A stretch of 64,000 nt of DNA from Methanosarcina baikalica. GTDB lineage: Archaea; Halobacteriota; Methanosarcinia; Methanosarcinales; Methanosarcinaceae. A program made the translations under genes and the position numbers. Positions 35,118-45,242 of this stretch are shown piece after piece. The stretch is from positions 1 to 64,000 of the forward strand of contig NZ_JAVKPK010000006.1 of NCBI RefSeq assembly GCF_031461075.1. The letters run 5' to 3'. Position 1 is the stretch's first letter. Every line of letters begins with the position of its first letter. Below the pieces are notes generated by a model. That model ran no database searches. It was not told where the DNA came from and worked only from the letters and a program-made list of their open reading frames with translations.

Positions 35118-36302
35118 TTATGGAATAATCTTTCTAACTTCGATATAATATCTCTTTTCATTTTCTTTCCCAAGAGAAAACGATTTTCTCGGAAGAATAC
35201 CCTTCTTTTTTATGAGAGAAAAAAATTCGCTCTTTTTTAAGGACGGGAGAAAAAAACCAGTATTACCCTGCTTTTTTCCGAGCTTCTCTACGATTTCAGG
35301 GTCATGTTCATATTCAACTGAATAATCATCAATAATCTCATCAAGGATTTCGACCTCAAGGTCGTGCGCTGGATTATCAAAAACAAGTACACCGCACCTG
35401 TCTTTTGTAATAAACCCGATTGAATGCCCTTTAGCTGAAAGATCAGCAGTTAAATGAAAGGTCGGGACTTCTTCAATCCTTGCATTGAACCTTTTGAGCA
35501 ACTCCTCAGGTTCAACTCCGCTTACAACCCTGTGAATTGGCTCAAAGGAAAGCCCAGGGTCATGAATATTTACAAGTTCAACCATTGCATATCTTGCAGG
35601 ATGATTGTCCGGTAGGGTTTCTTTAATTTTCTCCCAGAAACTCTTTGCCGTAGCAAGGCTGTGATTTCCATCGCCAACAAGAAGGGTTCCCAGACTTAGA
35701 ATCTTTTCCGAGATTTCCTTAATTGTTTTTTCATCACTGATCTTATAACCAGTAATATGGCCACCCTTTTCCATCAAATCAAAATCATATACCTTATTGC
35801 CTTGATAAACCGGATCATCCATAATTCTGGGAAGAACAGAAAAGTCGGGATCATCATACAATACTAAAATATGGGAAAGCTCCAATTCCGCATTTTCTCT
35901 GATCCTGACTCTTGCTGGAAGCCTTTCTTTAATAGTTCCTTCCGTTGGTTTAATAAAGGAATCTGATCCGTTGAATTCATATTTCTCCAGGTCGATTGCA
36001 GCCACAAACCCTGTTCTTTCCTTACCTTCGACAGAACGCTTTACAAGAATAAAGCAGGGGCCATAATCAACAAGAATTTTTTTGTAATTGCTTATAGCTT
36101 TATGAATTTTATTTACCCTTTGTTCATCTAAAGGTAGATATATTTCTGGATAAATAAGATTAAAAGTCGAAGGAGTATTTCCAATAAATTCTTCAACTCT
36201 TTTCCAGTACTCCATATCCTGAGTGTGCTGGTCACAGGCAATAACTGCCCATTTTTCCCAATTATCCTTTGGGAGGAGAATAGAAGGAGCATGTAAAATC
36301 AT
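35118..36302 (-). CDS. DUF1015-family protein
   Basis: The 394-residue cytosolic protein starts MILHAPSILLPKDNWEKWAV. The family hallmark GDGNHSLATAKSFWE is near residue 213, followed by ARYAMVELVNIHDPGLSFEPIHRVV. DUF1015 proteins are widespread in anaerobes; a catalytic role is suspected but not established. Length is normal and no frameshift is visible. It is monocistronic, followed downstream only by the DUF1328 peptide in the same direction. Confidence 0.9.
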   Translation of the reverse strand: MILHAPSILLPKDNWEKWAVIACDQHTQDMEYWKRVEEFIGNTPSTFNLIYPEIYLPLDEQRVNKIHKAISNYKKILVDYGPCFILVKRSVEGKERTGFVAAIDLEKYEFNGSDSFIKPTEGTIKERLPARVRIRENAELELSHILVLYDDPDFSVLPRIMDDPVYQGNKVYDFDLMEKGGHITGYKISDEKTIKEISEKILSLGTLLVGDGNHSLATAKSFWEKIKETLPDNHPARYAMVELVNIHDPGLSFEPIHRVVSGVEPEELLKRFNARIEEVPTFHLTADLSAKGHSIGFITKDRCGVLVFDNPAHDLEVEILDEIIDDYSVEYEHDPEIVEKLGKKQGNTGFFLPSLKKSEFFSLIKKKGILPRKSFSLGKENEKRYYIEVRKIIP

Positions 36303-36511
36303 AGTTAGTTAAAAAAAGAAAGAGGATATAAAGATTTCTGTAGCCAGATATCAAAATTCCTTAATCAATTCCAGCGCAATTTTGATTTTTTATGAAGAGA
36401 GTTTTGATGCGATACAAAGAGTCAAATATTTTTTTGATTTCAAGCATCGGGTAAAAAAAGTGCATCGTCTTCCGTTATTCAGCATTTTTCCGTGCTGTCG
36501 GTGGTTTACCT

Positions 36512-36555
36512 GCTGGTCAATGCACCCCGCAGCAAGCTGCGAGGTATTCGACTGA
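36512..36555 (+). repeat. Right-end hairpin remnant of the IS200/IS605-like element
   Basis: CCCCGCAGCAAGCTGCGAGG then TATTCGACTGAAG matches the right end of the elements at 29668 and 57356. Confidence 0.6.
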
Positions 36556-36712
36556 AGTAAAAAAGGATAATTGAAAAATGAAAAAGTAAGTAAAAAATAA
36601 AATACAAAAAAATGGAAAAACTAAAGAATATAGATAACAGGATCCAGGAATAACTGAAGCCAATCCTGTTAACTTCTCATAATTTTTCCGCTTTAATATG
36701 CATTCATGCTTT

Positions 36713-37972
36713 TTATTTTGAATCTCCGAGAACTATTGAATATCCAAAAGTTTCCGTATTTTTCGGGAAAATTGAAAGTTCCCAATCTCCAATCGCACCG
36801 GGTATTGTATAGGTTTCGACATAGTGCTTATTGTAACTCTGATAGGTCGTGTTATCATCCATTGCCCAAATGGGGATACTGTATCCATTGTCTACATTTC
36901 CGCTTTGAGTTGTTTTTACAAGGGTCATATTAACAGGGCTGGAATTGTATTTCAGGTTCAATTCAAAAGATGGTTCTTCCTTTTTCGGTGAGATACGCGG
37001 TAACATATCCAGGCCATAAGTATCAGTCGAAACTTCAATCGTTATCGGATCGGTGGTCACGGTGTTAAAGGTTTTTACATACGGAACTGCAGGCTGCCGC
37101 TTAACCTTAAAGCTTAGACCTATTTGCGGGACGGATCCGTCATTTACTTTCCCGTCAGGGTTCATTTCGATGTACCCACTGTAAGTTCCTGTCGCATTTT
37201 CCGGAACAGGAACACAGATGCTCATGTTGACGATTTCGCCTGCTTTTATGATTGAAGGTGCAGAGATTTCTATTACATCATTAAAAGCTGATCTATAAAA
37301 AGAATCAATATATATGTTGTAGTTGGTTATTTTCGGATCAATAGTAACATCCTTATCTGCCACGTTTTTGATTTTTATCGCATACTCATATTCCTTTCCA
37401 GCCTCAATGGTATCAGAAATGTAATCTGTCTGAAGCTCAAGCTTCGGAATAATAGGAACTCCTATAGACAGGTACATTACATTGACATATTGGGCGGTAT
37501 ACGGATCAATATCATCTGTAAAGGAAATATAGGCTTCATATCTTCCGCCATCCTCATCTTCCGGGACGTTTATTCCGACAGCAAAATTCTGTTCTTCACC
37601 CGGATTTGCAGTCATATTTGTTGGGGATATGGTGATCCAGCTTTCGTTAAGGTTGCTATTAGTGTAAGGCACAGGCACAATTTTCGGTTTTATATCGAGA
37701 GTTTCATTACCATTGTTTTTGAAACTTACATTGAAGTTACTGCTTTTTCCCTGCTGTATGTAATTATCATAAGAAGAAGGATTTATCTCATGTACTATGG
37801 GACCCTCATTAATTACTTCTGATTCAGGAGTAACATTTTCGTAAGTCCCGTTTTCGTAAGTTACATTTCCGTTAAGCTCTTCCGGTTGAGCAAATGTGGC
37901 TGGCATTAATACCAGGCAAAGCAATACACATAAAAACTGGAATATTGTCTTCAATGATGTACTTTTACTCAT
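36713..37972 (-). CDS. Secreted surface protein with Ig-like/NEW3-type repeats
   Basis: From the ATG at 37972, chosen for GGAG 8 nt upstream, the protein is 419 residues. A signal peptide (MSKSTSLKTIFQFLCVLLCL, cut near TFAQ) is followed by a Thr/Asn-rich linker. Then come two or three beta-sandwich units with the NEW3-like pattern: NFNVSFKNNGNETLDI, NPGEEQNFAVGINVPEDEDG and EYAIKIKNVADKDVTI. Many N-x-S/T sequons suggest glycosylation. No C-terminal PGF anchor is visible, so it may be secreted or non-covalently attached. The role is unknown, possibly cell-envelope structure. Confidence 0.8.
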   Translation of the reverse strand: MSKSTSLKTIFQFLCVLLCLVLMPATFAQPEELNGNVTYENGTYENVTPESEVINEGPIVHEINPSSYDNYIQQGKSSNFNVSFKNNGNETLDIKPKIVPVPYTNSNLNESWITISPTNMTANPGEEQNFAVGINVPEDEDGGRYEAYISFTDDIDPYTAQYVNVMYLSIGVPIIPKLELQTDYISDTIEAGKEYEYAIKIKNVADKDVTIDPKITNYNIYIDSFYRSAFNDVIEISAPSIIKAGEIVNMSICVPVPENATGTYSGYIEMNPDGKVNDGSVPQIGLSFKVKRQPAVPYVKTFNTVTTDPITIEVSTDTYGLDMLPRISPKKEEPSFELNLKYNSSPVNMTLVKTTQSGNVDNGYSIPIWAMDDNTTYQSYNKHYVETYTIPGAIGDWELSIFPKNTETFGYSIVLGDSK

Positions 37973-38593
37973 ATTTCTGGCTCCTTTCATTTAGTCCAAA
38001 ATTAGAACTTTTTAACTGAAGCATTCAAGGTTTCCAGGCTCATGCAACATCAACAGCGTAAGATTATTTTATGTCCGAATCATATTTTTAACTGACTGCC
38101 ACGAGGTAGATTTCTTTATAAAGTATGTCGGTTCTGTTAAATGTCCTCCAATAGGATACTTATTGATCTTCCAAATATTTGTAGATATCTCAAATCCACT
38201 CTAAAAAAATTGATTCTCAAACTAAAATTAGCCTATTTAAATTTCATTTAATAATCTAAAAAAGTAATGTAATTCAAGTGTTCTTTGTAGATCAAACTAT
38301 AAAACTACCAACAGAAAGCTGGACACCCACCAGTTTAGATGGCTTTTGCTACTCGGCAATCAATTCACTATATAGAACAAATTTGTGGATTTACAGTCAG
38401 AAAAACAACCTATTGAACTATCCTGCCGAGTTATTCAGGTACCTTTAATGGGTACCGGAGTATGAAATAGATATCCCTATATACAATACCTGCTTGCTGC
38501 CAATGTATTGGAATGTCTTTTGTGAAAAAATATAATTCCGATTAATATACCGGCTTGCTCAAGTTTAGAGACATAATTTTATACCTGTTTTTT
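37973..38593. other. Intergenic spacer
   Basis: About 620 bp of A+T-rich sequence. The palindrome GGTACCTTTAATGGGTACC near 38438-38457 could form a hairpin. No gene is supported. Confidence 0.45.
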
Positions 38594-39016
38594 TCAGGGC
38601 AACCTTTTAAAAATATTTCTCTTTTTTTCCAAAGTTGCCCATAACTTCTCGCATTCATCATCTGTCAGCCCTATATGTTTGACCAGATACTCTTCCGTTT
38701 TTTGGTTTTTTACCGTGTCTTTTATCAGATGGCTTATTGTATCCCTGTGGTGCTCTGTTATCCGTTCGATACTGCGTATCCCATTTTTTTCAAGAAAAAG
38801 TCGATATATTAACTTTATTTCATCGCCGGACAGATGTTTGCGATAAACAGCGGTACCTACCGTGTCCATGAAAAATTTCCCGCAATGTTTACAATAATAC
38901 CTCTGGTGTCCGGTCTTATATTTTCCGCGTTTTATGATAGCTTTTCCTTCCACCTTGAGATAATATTCACATTTAGGGTTTGGGCACACAACTTCAGATA
39001 TTTTATCAACTGACAT
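38594..39016 (-). CDS. IS1-type zinc-ribbon/helix-turn-helix protein (InsA-like)
   Basis: The 140-residue protein has a two-pair zinc ribbon (CPNPKC near residues 11-16, YYCKHCGKFF near 40-49) and a following helix-turn-helix (KNGIRSIERITEHHRDTIS). This is the N-terminal DNA-binding half of IS1-family transposases. No InsB catalytic DDE half follows, and no terminal inverted repeats were found. It is therefore either a stranded transposase part or a domesticated regulator. ATG 39016 lacks a strong ribosome site. Confidence 0.7.
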   Translation of the reverse strand: MSVDKISEVVCPNPKCEYYLKVEGKAIIKRGKYKTGHQRYYCKHCGKFFMDTVGTAVYRKHLSGDEIKLIYRLFLEKNGIRSIERITEHHRDTISHLIKDTVKNQKTEEYLVKHIGLTDDECEKLWATLEKKRNIFKRLP

Positions 39017-39949
39017 AATTTAATCAATAAGTTGTAACTTTACTAATATATTTATTTTTCTCAAGCAGGTTTCAAACACTTCGTTCCAGATATTTTTCAT
39101 TAAGAACAAAGACAAATGTTATTCAAACACATTATTATCTTAACAAATCTAATTATATAAATATTATTTGCATTATATTTATTATTTATGAAAATTGGAA
39201 GAATATTGATACCGTATTACAACCTCTCGCAGACCATTGACCATCAAGATCAATGGTTCTCTAACACGTGAAGACGTTTTTCGTACCGGTGTGAGTATGG
39301 CAGTCAACAGGAATTCTATTCACTCTGTCACCACATAGTATCAGGATATTGCTTGCGAAACATCTCTCTGATACCACATCTTAAGAAACTAAACATGGAC
39401 GAACTGATCAAATCGAATGAAAAGATTCTGCTTCACGAACTTTGCGCGAATACAAAATGTTATTGACAGAAATGTTTGAATTTTTGCAAAATAACAAAGT
39501 TTTGCACATCGTTTCAGTTCTTTTTCCTGCTAAAAAACATCTGGCTATACCTTCAGAAGAAACATTTTACAATCGTCAAAAGAGGTTCTCATCTTATTAT
39601 ATTTTGCAATAAATAAAATAAGGAACAAAGTTTTTTAGGGATTATTACTGATAAAATATATATACAATAAATTAGTTACGTCAGGACATAATTATCCCCC
39701 ATCTTAGTAAAAATCCCCCGTCTTAGCAAAACTAAGCTGATCACATATAGGCAATTAACACTTGGTAGACAATTAATAATTAGTCTAATTTTGCCTTTTC
39801 TGGAAAAATGGAAAAAATTCAGCTCTAATTTTGATAAAACTCTGAATTCAATGGGTAGTCTATATAGCCCATATGTAAGATCGTCAAATAAGAGGATATT
39901 CGAAATTCTTTGAGATTTGCTGACAATGAATTAAAAGGAGGAATACGCA
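39017..39949. other. Spacer with possible transposase debris
   Basis: Around 39350-39470 the plus strand has a short open stretch (RNISLIPHLKKLNMDELIKS) that looks like the end of a transposase, without start or continuation. A direct CATTGACCATCAAGATCAATGG palindrome lies near 39236-39257. No intact gene is seen. Confidence 0.4.
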
Positions 39950-41044
39950 GTGACGGTTCTGCCCCCACAAAACAATGTCATCGCGTTTGTGCCAGCACAT
40001 AATGAGGCGAGCGTAATCTGCTCAACCATCGAGTCCATTCTTACTCAAACATTCAAGGTCGATATTGTTGTCATTAATGATAACAGCACAGATGATACTG
40101 CGAGTATAGTGAAAAGTATAGCTGTCATTAATAACCGCGTAAGCTCGATAGAAACTGTAGATAATAAATTTAAAAAGTCAGGGGCATTAAATACTGCCTA
40201 TCAAAGTGTCGATCTGGATCCGTATGATTACGTATTATCAGTTGATGGTGATACAATCATAGCCCCGGATCTTGTTGAGCAAGCATTAATAGAATTTCAG
40301 CTGGATCCCCTACTTGGTGCAGTGTGTTCTCGTGCGGGTGTAGTCAAACAGACAACTAAAACCTTTTTTGAAAAGCTAATATATCACTGGCAGTATGTCG
40401 AATACGCCGAGTTCGACAGAAGCCGAATAGGACAGGGTACATGCATTAAAGTTGCACATGGAATGTGCACAATGTATAAAGTAGAAGCAATAAAAGCAGT
40501 CATGGAGAGACGTAAAGATATTGGAAAACTTGATTGCACTGTGTACGATGTGCATAACATCACAGAAGACTACGAGTTGACGATAACTCTGAAAGAACTC
40601 GGTTACCATATCACTGCAGGTTTTGGGATGTATGCCTGGACAGATGTTCCATTAAAGCTAAAAGATTTGTGGAAACAGCGAGTTCGATGGCTTCGTGGTG
40701 GGATTGACACATTGTGGGAGCATGGCTGGAATAAAAGCACCAGAAAAGACATCCTTAACGCTGGACTTTTCTGGGTGATGCTGTTATTTCAGGGTATTTT
40801 GCTAGGTTATACTTTAATAGATATATTTAAAGGCGTCTTTCATTTCAATGCTATGGTCATGCTGGTAATGGGCATAATGTATGTGGACTGTGTTTATACA
40901 CTGCGATACGTGCAGGATCCCAAAAAGTGGGACTATATTATCAGAGTGACATTTATTCCACAGCTGTTTTATGCATGGTTTACTATTGCTCAGCTAGTCT
41001 ATGCATATTATCTCTTCCTCTTTAAACCGAATCAGGAGTGGTAA
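39950..41044 (+). CDS. Processive GT2 glycosyltransferase (hyaluronan/chitin synthase-like)
   Basis: The 364-residue protein starts at GTG 39950 behind AGGAGG. The GT2 motifs are VPAHNEASVI, INDNSTDD, the metal-binding SVDGDT (DxD), TEDYELT (catalytic Asp) and QRVRWLRG (QxxRW), which together mark processive polymerising transferases. Three or four C-terminal membrane segments (about residues 275-355) anchor it. It likely builds an extracellular or envelope polysaccharide; the sugar is unknown. A membrane peptide gene begins one base after its stop with an overlapping ribosome site, so the two are coupled. Confidence 0.9.
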   Translation: MTVLPPQNNVIAFVPAHNEASVICSTIESILTQTFKVDIVVINDNSTDDTASIVKSIAVINNRVSSIETVDNKFKKSGALNTAYQSVDLDPYDYVLSVDGDTIIAPDLVEQALIEFQLDPLLGAVCSRAGVVKQTTKTFFEKLIYHWQYVEYAEFDRSRIGQGTCIKVAHGMCTMYKVEAIKAVMERRKDIGKLDCTVYDVHNITEDYELTITLKELGYHITAGFGMYAWTDVPLKLKDLWKQRVRWLRGGIDTLWEHGWNKSTRKDILNAGLFWVMLLFQGILLGYTLIDIFKGVFHFNAMVMLVMGIMYVDCVYTLRYVQDPKKWDYIIRVTFIPQLFYAWFTIAQLVYAYYLFLFKPNQEW

Positions 41045-41045
41045 T

Positions 41046-41288
41046 ATGTTGTTGCTGCAGTATTTGCAGACGATTGTCACAACAATGATTTCGGGCAGTA
41101 TAATCGTGAAACTATCACAGGACATATACAAAACAAGAGAAAAACAGAAAACTAGAGATGGATTATTAAAATTAAACTGGACAATCTTTAAGATCAGAAA
41201 TACAACAAAAGAAAAAAACAATCAACAGTACCAACCCCACTTCCTAAAACAATATTTCTCCAAGAGTGAATTGAATAAGGACGATTAA
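41046..41288 (+). CDS. Small membrane-anchored partner of the glycosyltransferase
   Basis: ATG 41046 lies right after the glycosyltransferase stop, with GGAGTGG inside the end of that gene as ribosome site. The 80-residue product has one N-terminal hydrophobic segment (LLLQYLQTIVTTMISGSIIV) and a very basic tail. No family is recognised. Coupling suggests an accessory or stabilising role for the glycosyltransferase. Confidence 0.6.
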   Translation: MLLLQYLQTIVTTMISGSIIVKLSQDIYKTREKQKTRDGLLKLNWTIFKIRNTTKEKNNQQYQPHFLKQYFSKSELNKDD

Positions 41289-41462
41289 TACGGCATTAAT
41301 AACAGCTTTACTTACGTTTGACTTTTTGGCGTTGCCTCTGCTGTACAATCATATTTACATTGATCTGCGGCATAATTTGTGACTTAATATCAGCTAAATG
41401 GCGATACACAATATTTTGATGTTTAACTATCTATACAAGTTACAAAAAGAGTTTAGTGGCAT

Positions 41463-41756
41463 TTAAGCCACTTTTGTAATTGAAGCGTTAGTAATTGAAA
41501 AATCACTGATTGTTAACTCAATGTTTTTCTCATTGGATGGAGGAACCATCAACCATAAATTCATTATGACGCTTTCGGGCTGTTGCGGAATCCCAAAAAC
41601 ATTTGTATAATTATAGTCTGCTATGACTTTTCCATTTTTCTGCATGGAATTGAACCTTACATACGTGGGTTTCCATTCAATTCTGTAAATTGTGTTTGTG
41701 CCTTTAATGCTCGATGGAATCAGATATCCTCTACTATTTCCTTCACTGTAGACCTA
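41463..41756 (-). pseudogene. C-terminal fragment of a GH16-like glycoside hydrolase
   Basis: The open minus-strand stretch reads GTNTIYRIEWKPTYVRFNS, MQKNGKVIADYNYTN and PESVIMNLWLMVPP, resembling the last strands of family 16 glucanase folds. It is bounded upstream by an in-frame TAG and has no start, so about two thirds of the enzyme is missing. Its closeness to the polysaccharide synthase gene is suggestive. Confidence 0.5.
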
Positions 41757-42314
41757 CAAATGGAAATCGAGATAGATGGCAGTGCTCGTTTTTCTGAATT
41801 GATCCATGACTCCTGTACACCAGATTTCTTAACCGAATACAAATGAGATCATGTATAATTCGTAAAACTGGCGCATGCGTAATTCGCTCTCATGAGTGCT
41901 TCTTCAGCCTTAGTACGCTCAGTAAAACATCTCTTATAATAGCTATAGACACAAGCTTTCCAGTGATGTAAAAAACCAGAAAAAAGCTACTGAAATATTT
42001 ATCAGTAGCATTGTCTTTTATAACTAAGTGTAAAGGCTCTGTGTGAGTTGTAGGTACACCCGGAGAGCTTTGATCTTGTGCTGTAACTTTGCTATATTAT
42101 TGGAGTAAAGTTTAGTCTGGAATCAAAGTTCTATAAAGTCTTCAGGAACTCAACACTATTATAAAGATAGATTCGACTTTTCAGAGATCAATAGATTGAT
42201 AAGTGGGATAACTGCAATTAAATTCAGCGATACCGAACAATGAGTCCGAGACAAGCAGAACTTAGGTACTACCCTCAAATTTCTTTCGGTTAGCTATAGA
42301 GGAAATGATTCATA
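41757..42314. other. Spacer with a surface-protein tail remnant
   Basis: On the minus strand, 41770-41860 encodes LYSVKKSGVQESWINSEKRA, similar to a sequence near 52310. It is probably a decayed C-terminal tail. No intact gene is seen. Confidence 0.35.
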
Positions 42315-43520
42315 ATGTCAAGCAAGACAACATTCGAAATAGAAGATAAGTATCTTCCGCCTTTCTTCGTGAAGCAGAAAATCTCCATTGAAAAAGGAGA
42401 GGGAATTTATGTATGGGATGAAAAAGGGAAGATGTATATTGATTTCACATCAGGTTGGGGTGTAACATGTATTGGTCACGCTAACCCGGCCATTGTTGAT
42501 GCTCTGATTTATCAGGGAAGAAGGATAATTCAAAACCCCAATTCAGGACTTACATATTCTCCGGCACGTGCACGTCTACTGTCCTTACTGGCAGGAATCC
42601 TGCCTCCCAATCTTACAAGAGTATTCTTCACAAATAGCGGAGCTGAAGCAAACGATGCTGCCATTAAACTTGCTCGAAAGGTAACAGGCAGACCCGATAT
42701 AATTTCTACAGATCAAAGCTTTCATGGGCGTACGATAAGTACAACATCGGCCACAGGTCAGGCCAAGCATAGGGATAGGTATAGTCCTCTGATGCCCAAT
42801 TATCGGTTCGTTCCCTATGATGACCTAGAGGCTATGAAACGTTCTCTGGATGAGAATGTTGCAGCGGTAATTATTGAACCTATTCAGGGAGAAGGTGGAG
42901 TTCGTATACCATCTGAAGGATACCTGAAAGAGGTAGATAACCTGTGTAAGAAGAATGGCAGCCTGCTGATCGTAGATGAGATCCAAACTGGCTTTTTTAG
43001 AACAGGGTCAGCTTTTGTTACAAATTCCTGTGGTGTGAGAGCAGACTTTATGACTATGGCAAAAGGAATTGCAGGTGGTTTTCCATTCGGTGCTTTTGCC
43101 TTATCTGAGGCCGTCGCAAAGAAGCTCGAAATAGGTGATCATGGAGGTACATACTGTGGCAACCCTCTTGGTTGTGCCGTTTCCTACGCCGTGATAAAAT
43201 ACCTGATAGATAACAACATTTCCAGAAATGTAGAAGAAATGGGTTGTCTTGCCCTGAAAAGGATGAGCTTGTGGCCGAAAATTTATGGAAATGCGATTGC
43301 CGACATACGGGGAAAAGGACTTCTTATTATGGTCGAATTCCAGAGAGAAGACATTGCTACAAATGTCAAAAATGAGTGTTTGGCAAGAGGCTTATTTGTC
43401 ACTCAAACTCAGGGTAATGGAATTAGGATATTTCCCGCGCTAAACATTAAGACGGATGAGTTAGAGAAAGGCCTTTTAATTATCGAGGACGTGATTAAGG
43501 CAATTAACCTTACCCTTTAA
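42315..43520 (+). CDS. Class III PLP-dependent aminotransferase
   Basis: The 401-residue enzyme of the acetylornithine/4-aminobutyrate aminotransferase group transfers amino groups from a terminal amine to 2-oxoglutarate. Seen: FTNSGAEANDAAIKLAR, the aromatic-stacking SFHGRT, IIEPIQGEGG, VDEIQTGFFRTG and the PLP lysine in TMAKGIAGGFPFGA (near residue 253). The substrate is unassigned; a second argD-type or diamine role is possible. The ATG follows AGAGG at a rather long distance. It is monocistronic and complete. Confidence 0.92.
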   Translation: MSSKTTFEIEDKYLPPFFVKQKISIEKGEGIYVWDEKGKMYIDFTSGWGVTCIGHANPAIVDALIYQGRRIIQNPNSGLTYSPARARLLSLLAGILPPNLTRVFFTNSGAEANDAAIKLARKVTGRPDIISTDQSFHGRTISTTSATGQAKHRDRYSPLMPNYRFVPYDDLEAMKRSLDENVAAVIIEPIQGEGGVRIPSEGYLKEVDNLCKKNGSLLIVDEIQTGFFRTGSAFVTNSCGVRADFMTMAKGIAGGFPFGAFALSEAVAKKLEIGDHGGTYCGNPLGCAVSYAVIKYLIDNNISRNVEEMGCLALKRMSLWPKIYGNAIADIRGKGLLIMVEFQREDIATNVKNECLARGLFVTQTQGNGIRIFPALNIKTDELEKGLLIIEDVIKAINLTL

Positions 43521-43530
43521 ATGCTCCATT

Positions 43531-43646
43531 ATAGCTGTCTAAGCTCGTTTCTTATGAAAAACTATCAAAGAAAGTATGCTAACTGGATGGATTCGGGATG
43601 TATTAAAAATATACATTAAAACTTTACAACTGGCTTAGACAGCTTA
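43531..43646. repeat. Inverted repeat pair (small element or terminator)
   Basis: AGCTGTCTAAGC at 43533 and its complement GCTTAGACAGCT at 43633 bound ~90 bp without an ORF, just after the aminotransferase stop. It could be a miniature element or a long-loop terminator. Confidence 0.5.
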
Positions 43647-44224
43647 ATTTGTATTTTTTTGTTTCTGCTTTAATTATATATTTCTTTTATACTGGTGAGA
43701 TTAAAATTCTCCATATATAAGTGACAAAAAAGTATTTTCGCTTGCGCTAAAACTTTATCATAAAACTAAAAATCCGAGTCCAAAAGTCGATTCAAAAAGC
43801 CGCTCCGAAATTATAATAGAGGGATTTTTCGTTTGTATCAGCGACAAAGACAAGTATTCGAAATTTATGCGGTTGAACTGAAAAATCACTATGCTTTAAA
43901 ACCTTTAACTCTCCAAAACACACATTTAACCTCAATTTTTATTGTGCTTGATTTTATACCTCATGTATGGTAATTTCTAATTATTTATTAGGCCTGCAGA
44001 ATCTCTTCATCAGCTCAAGACAAGGCTCAAGCCTCCATATTTTTAATACTATAATAAGATCTAAGCGCTACATTTCATATCAATCTTTTTTGATACCTGG
44101 CCTGTGGGTTTTTAAAAAGTAAATTCATATAAATTAAGAGAATTGAATTTCATATTTAAAGAAGAAGTTTCCGATATTATGTCAGAAAATGAGTTAAATT
44201 TTGTAATTCTCGTAGGTGTTAAAA
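43647..44224. other. Intergenic region upstream of the regulator/sulfur-relay operon
   Basis: About 580 bp without a gene. TATA-like sequence occurs at 44120-44160 (TAAATTCATATAAATTAAG). This is the likely promoter region of the operon starting at 44225. Confidence 0.45.
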
Positions 44225-45022
44225 ATGCCTGGAAATCCTAATGAAATAAAGCTGGTAAACAATGCTATGTCCAATGCTACCCGACGAAATATAATGAACT
44301 TCTTATCGTCAGGAGACAAAAGTACCGAGGAAATTGGAGGAAAAGTAGGGAAGACCATGCTTGATTTCCATCTCAAGCTTCTGCAACAGGCAAGCCTGAT
44401 TGAGATAGAAGAAGGGGCTGTGAAGCTAAGCGAATATGGTAAGAATTTCCTTAAAGACAAAGAAGAGAAAGGTACGGATAAAACTGCAGACCTCTCTAAG
44501 GTAAAGCCTGTAGAGGTTACCGAAGTCCGACAGCTTTTGCCCTGTATAGCAGATTCTTCGAAATTCAGGGTAATTGCAAATATGGCTCCCCCGCTTGGCG
44601 GAGCCCTCAAGGTTCTTGAGCCCCTCTTTCCCAGAGGCAGATACTCGGACAAGATAAACGCTCTGATAATACAAAAAGGAGAAGTTATCACAACGGTTTA
44701 TGGTGCTGGAAAAGTTACCATGACAATGATTAAAAACGAGGGCGAGGCCAGAGAAGCGCTTGATAACCTTAGAAGTACCATCAATGAGGCTATTGCAAAG
44801 GGAGTCGCCCCGGCTCCTAGGGAAAAGGTTAGGGTCGAACCCATGGAGCTTTACAAATACCTGCCCCAGACCAACTGCGGTAAATGTGGCGACCAGAGCT
44901 GCTATACTTTTGCCATAAAGCTCATGAGTGGAGAAGCTTCCCTTGATAAGTGTACACCTCTTACAGAACCGAAATATGCACTCAATCAGGAACATCTCCA
45001 GGTTTTAACTGCTTATATTTGA
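44225..45022 (+). CDS. Winged-helix/4Fe-4S regulator, first copy
   Basis: From ATG 44225 (AGGTG 7 nt upstream) the protein is 265 residues. Residues about 5-70 are an ArsR-like winged helix (ATRRNIMNFLSSGDKSTEEI). Residues about 85-190 form a middle domain (RQLLPCIADSSKFRVIANMA, VITTVYGAGKVTMTMIKNEG) loosely resembling a TBP-like saddle half. Residues about 215-250 are a 4Fe-4S motif, TNCGKCGDQSCYTFAIKLMS, with a fourth Cys 16 residues on, as in corrinoid/CODH-type Fe-S domains. It is probably a redox- or Fe-S-responsive transcription regulator. A ~75%-similar paralog follows, then DsrEFH-like genes. Confidence 0.85.
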   Translation: MPGNPNEIKLVNNAMSNATRRNIMNFLSSGDKSTEEIGGKVGKTMLDFHLKLLQQASLIEIEEGAVKLSEYGKNFLKDKEEKGTDKTADLSKVKPVEVTEVRQLLPCIADSSKFRVIANMAPPLGGALKVLEPLFPRGRYSDKINALIIQKGEVITTVYGAGKVTMTMIKNEGEAREALDNLRSTINEAIAKGVAPAPREKVRVEPMELYKYLPQTNCGKCGDQSCYTFAIKLMSGEASLDKCTPLTEPKYALNQEHLQVLTAYI

Positions 45023-45242
45023 GCTACCGTTAATTAAAATATACAACCTGCGTAATCAAAGATTTAAAATTTTATATATCAATATTTTTTAATATTTGGC
45101 TTTTGGGTTTTTATGGATATGATCTCATAACTAATCGTAAGAATAGTTTGAAAGAGTTAGGTTCTACTCTCAAAACAGGCTTGTTGATGTTCTGAGTTAT
45201 GAAAAGCAGAATTGGACTACAACAGGGCTGGGGGATGTAAAG

